DNA of 26,955 bases from an uncultured Selenomonadaceae bacterium (GTDB lineage: Bacteria; Bacillota; Negativicutes; Selenomonadales; Selenomonadaceae): the NCBI GenBank assembly GCA_937902665.1, contig CALELM010000017.1, positions 1-26,955 of the forward strand, written 5' to 3'. Positions 23,101-26,955 of this stretch are shown piece after piece. Position 1 is the first letter of the stretch. Each line of letters begins with the position of its first letter. The position numbers were made by a program, and so were the translations under genes. The notes beneath the pieces were generated by a model. It had not been told where the DNA came from. It searched no databases and saw nothing but the letters and a program-made list of their open reading frames with translations.

Positions 23101-23741
23101 CACGTATTGGAATTGCACGTGCGGATTATGAATCAAAGCAGCAAGCCTTTCGTGAGCTGATTGAGACAAAGGGACCAGCAGAGATAAAAGCTTATGCAAA
23201 AAAAATACAAGTGCTTCAATCCGATCAAGCCATGCTTAATGAAAACAGCATATCGATAGCCAACGGTGAGGATATATTTAGGATAACCATCAATGGCAAG
23301 GTATATACCGATCGGGAAAAGGCAGGCAGCCTCATCCGCGAAGCCTCGCAGAGTGGCGTTGCAGGCGCAAGTGAATTTAGAGCGGAATATAAAGGATTCA
23401 AGCTTAAGCTGAAAATTGATTTTGAAACAAAGCTGCCATGCTTTACGGCTTATGGAAAAAGCTCTTATGACATTAGCCTTTTGGGAGAGGATAAAAGCAT
23501 CATCAGAAGAATTGAGCATCTCCCCATGGTCGTTAAGGAAAGGATTGAAAAAGCAACGGAAGAAAAAAAGCAGATTGAAACCAATATGGAATCTGCAAAA
23601 GAAATCCTAAAAAAGCCTTTTGAGCATGAGAAGGAGGAAAAGCGTATCAAGGAAAGACTGATTGAGCTTAACAATCGCATGAATCAAAAAGAAGAGCAAA
23701 ATGGAAATGATGATGAATTAGCCGTTAGTGTGGCTCGTTAA
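17106..23741 (+). CDS. giant DarB-like methyltransferase - SNF2 helicase polyvalent protein
   Basis: A 2211-residue cytoplasmic protein of the class carried by conjugative elements and phages. Residues 1-215 are a helical N-terminal domain. About 220-397 is a Gly/Asp/Arg/Glu-rich disordered linker that coincides with the overlapping TnpV-like gene. An N6-adenine-type methylase follows, with motif I LEPSCGTGRFF (near 540) and catalytic GNVPFGD (near 606). The SNF2-type helicase has Walker A GAGKT (near 1406), DEAH (near 1570) and QRTGRIVRPGN (near 1912). The C-terminus is coiled coil. P1 DarB, of similar make-up, shields incoming DNA from type I restriction; this role is inferred here. ATG 17106 has GAGGAGGGA 5 nt upstream. 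The frame is open from 16920, but that part crosses terminator copy 4. The ArdC-like gene starts 13 nt after the stop. Confidence 0.9.
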   Translation: MMSAKALISERERFFEELRYNKTRFQDFLGSMAYHYRQPVARQVSIFLHAPSDGRAFAEKSLWLRLGTQISDNAEGVPVEASEGYGITELFDISQTVDAQQGKLASLLWSFDADKDAAAFERKGNETIEDAIVRTCMERAAELEGVNQELAGISTAYVVLSRLGLDAEDAVGLKFILADYHDVDAEKLVRGIKEASTAILDPVRKIVKEREKKEREEAFDAIFREGKRNHKEGHDAAGTHGGGEGDFRGDFSENGGQHDPVQPEEASAGGDGGIRPDVHGVQDGRNRKGRSTGEARGESLGDNRDPKGARGMGDDSEGVSPVLPTPTVVGDGRIGVGSNSFAAHTGEDAESDDENAGQRGSETGQREESQISGNRADNEPSTVSHSGIFDRGTKPVEETRETEEGKLDVAASSVSDEEIDFSKIDYSLDMSTTRGKRAVFQRNLAAIRVLKKLEKEERPANEEERKLLKSYSGFGGLSEAFDPSNEAWSAEYDALCHNLTSEEYSSARASVLDAYYTPPEIAEAIMEGLGHLGFHEGNILEPSCGTGRFFEAISKTARENSNLYGIELDSLSARIAKMAYPDAEIAQQGFESTRFADGSFDVAIGNVPFGDTVISSDPKYMGENLKIHDYFLLKMLDEVRAGGVVCAITTAGTMDKANPHVREMLAQKAALVTAIRLPSGTFHGTGTDVMTDLLVFRKHGGKEIEKSIEMDGIETELLASSNDWDTAQARSMLRDKNGQRLSEAYRINSYFLSHPDNRLGTFAERSTRYGKVLSIEPREGESLKDGILKVFHKLPENSIFKEDEKLSVPIQTKPRMGADMGFYVENGELSFVNVNGESNKTSFSDQARDRILSAVYLRDAGHAVLSAQEQNCTDEELYLLQQRLNKIYESHVKRFGRIAGDKALKRDFGIDPGYNFIRSFEIKDEKERFLSKADIFTQRTIRPELVPDQADSPEDALVISIQQKGKVDLEYMAELTGQSIRSIANELEYTHLFFDEKERMYIQADEFLTGNIQEKIDWQEAILREINERETEILVQHFYPEEQSDRNRDGYSRVPFEELPEARQNDVVFLLEVMERDFDFISYLVAPDNWEWEEKHATKAVQVLRYAVKLYGEQGEDPRLSYSRLRQALKDPKEKLNVSLLFDFAKQTFPILMDQELPLSEIEEKQLFLLFEASKKEMERSSKELHGEEIDALRARRDRATKNLEALKEVLPERLEIGDISVGLGTPWLNPEIVEAFVTDLLELPRYAKFANIKFCKHTCEWKIEKNSLNNRKTYGTSAESAYSAGGKTAYELLELCLNQKNAIIRVSSKDNPDKKVIDSELSTTAQMMQQKLKDAFKSWLLKNPKRVKEVTDYYNRHFNSTRHRVYDGSKLKFPGMSNSIKLKPHQKDAVAHSLFGGNTLFAHCVGAGKTFEMVTAIMESKRLGLSHKALMVVPNHLTGQTGEEFQRLYPKARILVARKQDFEKKNRQEFISRIATQNWDAVIMGDSSFEKVKLSKEREEAAYKRQVEELEEELYALREVYGGKDFSVRKIEALLRNKKEKLGNLLAENQKNKDATISFEELGIDKLVIDEAHNFKNLEISTRHSQVGGVGTTKHVQKTWDLYMKTQYINEITGGTGIIFATGTPVSNSLTELYTLQRYLAPQKLKDQGLERFDAWAGNYAQITADYELKPEGGDYQLKERFSSFDNLPELMGMFREFADVRTADMLSNTIEVPEAEVIVDTCKPTAEQRLKMKEIVKRADAIRKGNPLMIKKSDGSEVEDSFLLITNDGRKLSLDARLVDESLSDAASSKVNRCIKNTLEIFDGTTANRSTQVIFCDDSTSTGKGKGKFNIYDDIREKLLAAGVPKEEIAVVQETPDKDKQALFERVRAGEVRILLGSTATLGVGTNIQDKLIALHDLSVPWRPSDLEQRTGRIVRPGNENKHVKIFRYVTEGTFDAYLWQTIENKQKIVAQAMTSKSAVRSLSNVDAQALSYAEIKATATGDPYLKEKLTLENSLARIGIARADYESKQQAFRELIETKGPAEIKAYAKKIQVLQSDQAMLNENSISIANGEDIFRITINGKVYTDREKAGSLIREASQSGVAGASEFRAEYKGFKLKLKIDFETKLPCFTAYGKSSYDISLLGEDKSIIRRIEHLPMVVKERIEKATEEKKQIETNMESAKEILKKPFEHEKEEKRIKERLIELNNRMNQKEEQNGNDDELAVSVAR
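17764..18294 (+). CDS. TnpV-like protein encoded inside the methylase-helicase gene (overlapping frame)
   Basis: A 176-residue, mostly helical, charged protein lying wholly within the large gene, one base ahead in frame. AGGGAGG at 17748-17754 is 9 nt before ATG 17764; a TTG at 17761 and an ATG at 17809 (behind AAGGA) are other starts. The C-terminal half (GEWAMIRREYLQYYQPQLW, MVESGSAATHLQRI, then KNLKFQETVQIMNQAQSAIR) follows the TnpV layout: G-x-W-x-x-M/I-R-R-x-Y-L, SG-x-x-x-x-HL-x-x-I and a final helix. It resembles the freestanding copy at 10982-11422. In this interval the large protein is low-complexity linker, so the structured protein is in the TnpV frame. Family assignment is by eye; translation is untested. 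Confidence 0.68.
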   Translation: MLYSEKEREIIKKDTMQLELTEEEKEILEEISPRMVDNMILYSQKKLPPEEMEEYDRMFMECRMEETAREEAQERLVEKALATIETPKVQGEWAMIRREYLQYYQPQLWLEMVESGSAATHLQRIQERTQNQMMKMLDREEARLVNGKNLKFQETVQIMNQAQSAIREFLIAELSQ

Positions 23742-23754
23742 GAGGAGGCAGGTT

Positions 23755-26136
23755 ATGACTGCAAAAGCAAAGGATGATATTTATGAGCGTACAACGCAAA
23801 AAATGATTGAGCTGATGGAGGCAGGGCAGCTGCCTTGGCAAAAGCCATGGAATGATAGCATCGGCTACCGTATCAATGCGCCCATCAACGGAAGCACTGG
23901 AAGAAGATACCACCATCTGTTTAATAGCATGTTGCTGTCGGCTGTCATGAATGAAAAGGAAAGTGCCGATCCAAGATTTTTCACAATATCTATGCTTACC
24001 CGACAAAATGCAATTTTTGCTGAGCGAGTCAACCATCTAAAAAAGGCAGGACAAAAAATCAATCCAGAACTTATGTGGGAGTATCGCATCAAAAAAGGTG
24101 CCAAGGCTGTCAATGTCATAATGCAGTGGCATATTGAAAAGGATAAGCAAGGAAATCCCCTGCCTGAAGAGGAGCAATATTGGGCAAAAAAACGGATAGC
24201 ACTCTTTCATGCTTCCGATTGTATCCGCAGAGAGTATGAAAGAGACCATGATGGAAATATCCTGCTTGATGAAAATGGAAAGTTCAAGTTCCAAGATCAT
24301 CCGTTGAAAGCGTATGTGCCAAAGGAGACTGGATATACGCATGAGGAACAATATGCGATTGCGGAAGCAATCCTTGAGGCTAGTGGTGCAAAAATCGTGC
24401 ATAATCAGGTGAATCAAGCTGGATATAGCCCAGCTAAGGACAGAATAGTTCTTCCGCCGAAAAACGCATTCAAGGACTTAGGTGATTATTATGCGACTGC
24501 TCTCCATGAACTTGCTCACTGGACAGGACATGAGAGCAGAATGAATCGTGAGGGTGTTCAATCCGGTGAAATCAATTTTGGAAGTGATGTTTATGCACGG
24601 GAAGAACTTCGGGCAGAGCTGGCATCTACTTTTCTGGCTATTGATACAGGCTTGCCACTGCCAAAGCAAAATCACGCAGCTTATTTGCAAAGCTGGGTAA
24701 AGAGCCTCAAGGATGATAAAATGGAAATCTTTAAGGCATCTGAGGAAGCACGAAAAATCAAGAATTACGTTATGGGATTTTTGCCTGAAAACTTCCGTGA
24801 ACAAGCCCCAATAAAAGAGACTTCGGAGGGAGTTCAAAAAGTGGCAGAAGAAGCAACCTATATGGAAAAAAGCGAATCCTCCCAACCGCAAAAAGAAAAG
24901 AAGGAATTGGCAGTGCAAGAGCCTTTAGAGGAACGTCTGGAAAAAGTTGGATGGGAAGCAGAAGGGAAAGCTTTTCAGGATGAGCTTGTCCCGATTACAG
25001 ACCCGAGGATTACAAAACTATCTCCAAAGGCACAATCCCAAACAGGACGGTTCTATAAATACTACATGAATTATCAGCCAATCACGAAAAGCAATGTCCC
25101 CATAGAAGGACTCTATTTTGTTGATAAGAATGATAAAGGAGGAAAATTTGGAGCCCTTTATTATGAAAAGCAACTTCCGTTTAAGGCGATGCAAGACCAT
25201 CTGCTCATTCCGGATTATACATACTTTGCCAACAAGGCAGTTCACATTACGTTCTACCAAAAGAATCCAGATGCAGTGCATGATAAGAAAAATCCTTCCA
25301 AACTATACGCTGACTATACTTGTGTACATGAAGGAGATTATATCAGAGAAGGTATCACTCTTTCTAAGATTTACCAATCCTTCACGGAAAAAACGCCAGA
25401 AGGTGCAAGACCACCACAGGTAGGAGATTTATTTGAAATCGATGGAAAGCTTATTCGTGTAGAGGAAGCTGGCTTTTCCATCCAAAAGGCTAATGCGTAC
25501 AAGGGAGATTTTGTCCTTACCCCGTTTTCCTCAGAGCAAGAGGAGGCTTTAATTGAACGAGCTATCAAGATGGTGGGAGAGAACCGTTATCATGAGTATG
25601 TTGAAAAGCTTCATGCTGCTGTGCAGCAAGCGGCACATTGGAAACATATAGAGTGTGAGCCAGAGGTTGCCATATTTAAAGGAACAACGGAAGACTCGAT
25701 GGATTTGACACACTTGCTCCGAGATAGCTATACCTACAATTTGCGCGAACGATTATACGAAAAAGGGTTGTCCAGCTATACTCCAATGGATGAAAAAGGG
25801 TGGGAAAGCCTTGACTTTGCTTTTGCAAAAAAAGAGCTTTTGAATGAGCTGGAAGCGGAGACTGAATGCGGAGCATTTGATTGGCATGAACAATACACAA
25901 GTCATTGCACAGAATATGCTGTTAAGCTTGCTATGGCAATCAGTACAATAAGTCCGTATGCTGCAATCACAAAAATGGGAGCAGAAAGATATGGGCATCA
26001 TATTGCAGGAAAAGCACTAAACTGTCCAGAGATTCAAAAGCTAATCAAGGAAAACACAGAAAAGTCAAAGGAACGTGCCAAAGAAGCATGGAAATTGGCA
26101 GAGGAAAATAATGAAGTAGTGTTGCGTGGGAGGTAG
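23755..26136 (+). CDS. ArdC-like anti-restriction protein with zincin domain and polyvalent C-terminus
   Basis: A 793-residue cytoplasmic protein. The first 130 residues match the ArdC N-terminal ssDNA-binding domain (DIYERTTQKMIELMEAGQLP, then WQKPWN). About 200-330 is a zincin-like peptidase with LHELAHWTGH (H251, E252, H255) and, downstream, YAREELRAELAS, whose Glu may be the third ligand. After a charged spacer (about 345-400) come C-terminal domains I do not recognise, with GLYFVDKNDKGGKFGALYY (about 450-470) and a helical end. ArdC of plasmid pSA binds single-stranded DNA and protects it on entry. AGAGGAGG is 6 nt before ATG 23755. It follows the methylase-helicase by 13 nt, so they form one transcription unit, likely made early after transfer (inference). 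Confidence 0.85.
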   Translation: MTAKAKDDIYERTTQKMIELMEAGQLPWQKPWNDSIGYRINAPINGSTGRRYHHLFNSMLLSAVMNEKESADPRFFTISMLTRQNAIFAERVNHLKKAGQKINPELMWEYRIKKGAKAVNVIMQWHIEKDKQGNPLPEEEQYWAKKRIALFHASDCIRREYERDHDGNILLDENGKFKFQDHPLKAYVPKETGYTHEEQYAIAEAILEASGAKIVHNQVNQAGYSPAKDRIVLPPKNAFKDLGDYYATALHELAHWTGHESRMNREGVQSGEINFGSDVYAREELRAELASTFLAIDTGLPLPKQNHAAYLQSWVKSLKDDKMEIFKASEEARKIKNYVMGFLPENFREQAPIKETSEGVQKVAEEATYMEKSESSQPQKEKKELAVQEPLEERLEKVGWEAEGKAFQDELVPITDPRITKLSPKAQSQTGRFYKYYMNYQPITKSNVPIEGLYFVDKNDKGGKFGALYYEKQLPFKAMQDHLLIPDYTYFANKAVHITFYQKNPDAVHDKKNPSKLYADYTCVHEGDYIREGITLSKIYQSFTEKTPEGARPPQVGDLFEIDGKLIRVEEAGFSIQKANAYKGDFVLTPFSSEQEEALIERAIKMVGENRYHEYVEKLHAAVQQAAHWKHIECEPEVAIFKGTTEDSMDLTHLLRDSYTYNLRERLYEKGLSSYTPMDEKGWESLDFAFAKKELLNELEAETECGAFDWHEQYTSHCTEYAVKLAMAISTISPYAAITKMGAERYGHHIAGKALNCPEIQKLIKENTEKSKERAKEAWKLAEENNEVVLRGR

Positions 26137-26141
26137 AAAAA

Positions 26142-26175
26142 GCACTACGTTATTCTTTTAAGAATGGCGTAGTGC
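26142..26175. terminator. long hairpin after the ArdC-like gene
   Basis: GCACTACG pairs with CGTAGTGC, continuing through two G-T pairs into ATTCTT/AAGAAT, for about 16 bp. On the plus strand no T-tract follows (GAAGGAG comes next). On the minus strand TTTTTCT follows, so it is a better terminator for a transcript arriving from the right. On the plus strand it might instead protect or attenuate the transcript. Confidence 0.55.
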
Positions 26176-26263
26176 GAAGGAGTACACAAAATAAAAAATG
26201 GAGTGAGAATTTAGAAACGATGCCAGTATAAAAGAAACAGGAGGAAGAACAGCAGATTAAGAC

Positions 26264-26955
26264 ATGAAAGATACGATGAAAAGCGAAGCGGTAACTTTGG
26301 CCGAGAGATATCGTACGGAATCAGGGCGTTCCTTGCTCGATGCAGATTCTGACGAGTATATCATCAAGCCGGATGGAAGTATGGATTTTGGAGAGATTAG
26401 CGAAGGGGTGGCAAAAGAAATTCAGGAACAGTGCGGGATTTCAATTCCTTTTGGGGCTATTCGTTTGCATGTAGGAAACGAAAAAGGCGGGTTGATTCAC
26501 GCAAAAAAGCATGAACCGCAAGTGCAATCTATGGGCTATGAATCGATTGAAGATATGATCGCATATATTGCAAAGCATTTTGACAAAATATATTTGCAAG
26601 AAAAAAAGAGACTAGATGAAAGAACAACATATGCTCTCTTGAAGTTATCAAATGAAGAAAAGAAAAATCAAATCATACCCATTTATTTTGAAATGGAGTC
26701 GGGAAAAGTGCTGGGGTCATATGCTGTTCTTACAGCCTTCCCGATGAGAGATAGAAGTCTGCAACAGAAATTAAAAAAAGACCGCTTGATTTATAGCAGC
26801 CCGGCCATAGCTACTGCCACTGTTTCCAGGAACAGCGCGGTTTCAATCCACGACGGCAACGCTGGAGCCGTGAACCGTGGTGGTATGCCTACATCCGATC
26901 AATCAAACGATCTTGTTGAGAACATTATAGCACAGAGACAGCGGAACAACAATGA
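26264..26955 (+). CDS. putative BECR-fold (PBECR-type) nuclease domain protein, 3' end outside window
   Basis: At least 230 residues; the frame is still open at the last base (the final TGA is out of frame). The pattern FGAIRLHVGNEKGGLIHAKK, H-E-P, then DMIAYIAKHFDKIYL, a beta-rich stretch (IIPIYFEMESGKVLGSYAVL), TAFP and LIYSSP resembles the Barnase-EndoU-ColicinE5/D-RelE-like nucleases found at the ends of polyvalent proteins. Candidate catalytic residues include H and K of the LIHAKKH segment. The last 40 residues are polar and disordered. The ATG has a TAA directly upstream in frame, so it is the earliest start, with GGAGGAAG about 14-17 nt away, which is far; ATG 26276 is an alternative. 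Function as RNase effector is inferred and no immunity gene is visible. Confidence 0.55.
   Translation, partial: MKDTMKSEAVTLAERYRTESGRSLLDADSDEYIIKPDGSMDFGEISEGVAKEIQEQCGISIPFGAIRLHVGNEKGGLIHAKKHEPQVQSMGYESIEDMIAYIAKHFDKIYLQEKKRLDERTTYALLKLSNEEKKNQIIPIYFEMESGKVLGSYAVLTAFPMRDRSLQQKLKKDRLIYSSPAIATATVSRNSAVSIHDGNAGAVNRGGMPTSDQSNDLVENIIAQRQRNNN

Noticed and set aside
26142..26175. Plus-strand intrinsic terminator after the ArdC-like gene
   Set aside because: The hairpin is followed by GAAGGAG and not a T-tract on the plus strand; listed as a hairpin that suits the minus strand better.

Overview
The window reads as a chromosomal housekeeping block (about 1-10.6 kb) followed by an accessory, conjugative-element-like region (about 10.6-27 kb). 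Codon preference, strong Shine-Dalgarno sites (AGGAGG type), RecD2, an ABC-F protein and HD-GYP signalling point to a Firmicutes-type anaerobe. A diderm member of the Negativicutes (Selenomonas-like) is my best guess, but this is inference only. The accessory part looks more AT-rich than the housekeeping part, especially from about 15.2 to 17 kb and after 20 kb, which fits horizontal acquisition.

Housekeeping block: an ABC-F ATPase and recD2 are 2 nt apart and end at a clear Rho-independent terminator. A c-di-GMP phosphodiesterase of HD-GYP type follows with its own terminator. Then comes uvrB-uvrA, with a 6-nt gap. A 66-bp sequence at the very start of the window is repeated with two mismatches 330 nt after uvrA, so two direct copies bracket the block.

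Accessory region, left part (10.6-15.2 kb): structured non-coding DNA and the second repeat copy come first. Next are a freestanding TnpV-like gene, a strong bidirectional terminator, a probable gene remnant, and a small membrane-anchored coiled-coil gene on the minus strand. After these are two type IV secretion-type genes. One is an unusual fusion of an M23 peptidase, a TrbL/VirB6-like membrane channel and a GH73-like glucosaminidase. The other is a secreted helical protein of VirB5/TrbJ type.

Accessory region, right part (15.2-27 kb): a HigB toxin and a HigA-ImmA/IrrE fusion antitoxin sit under a 43-bp near-palindrome, followed by a very acidic 71-residue protein. Then comes a 2211-residue DarB-like methylase-SNF2 helicase, an ArdC-like protein with a zinc-peptidase site, and a putative BECR-fold nuclease cut by the window end. 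This set matches the 'polyvalent protein' class that conjugative elements and phages carry to counter host restriction and rival elements.

The most unusual signals are these. (1) A TnpV-like gene with its own ribosome binding site lies wholly inside the methylase-helicase gene in another frame, exactly where the host protein is a low-complexity linker. (2) The palindrome GGTGTCCGAATCGGACACC (one copy has T at the centre) occurs four times, only at gene borders between 14.17 and 17.02 kb. (3) The secretion channel protein carries two different peptidoglycan hydrolase sites.
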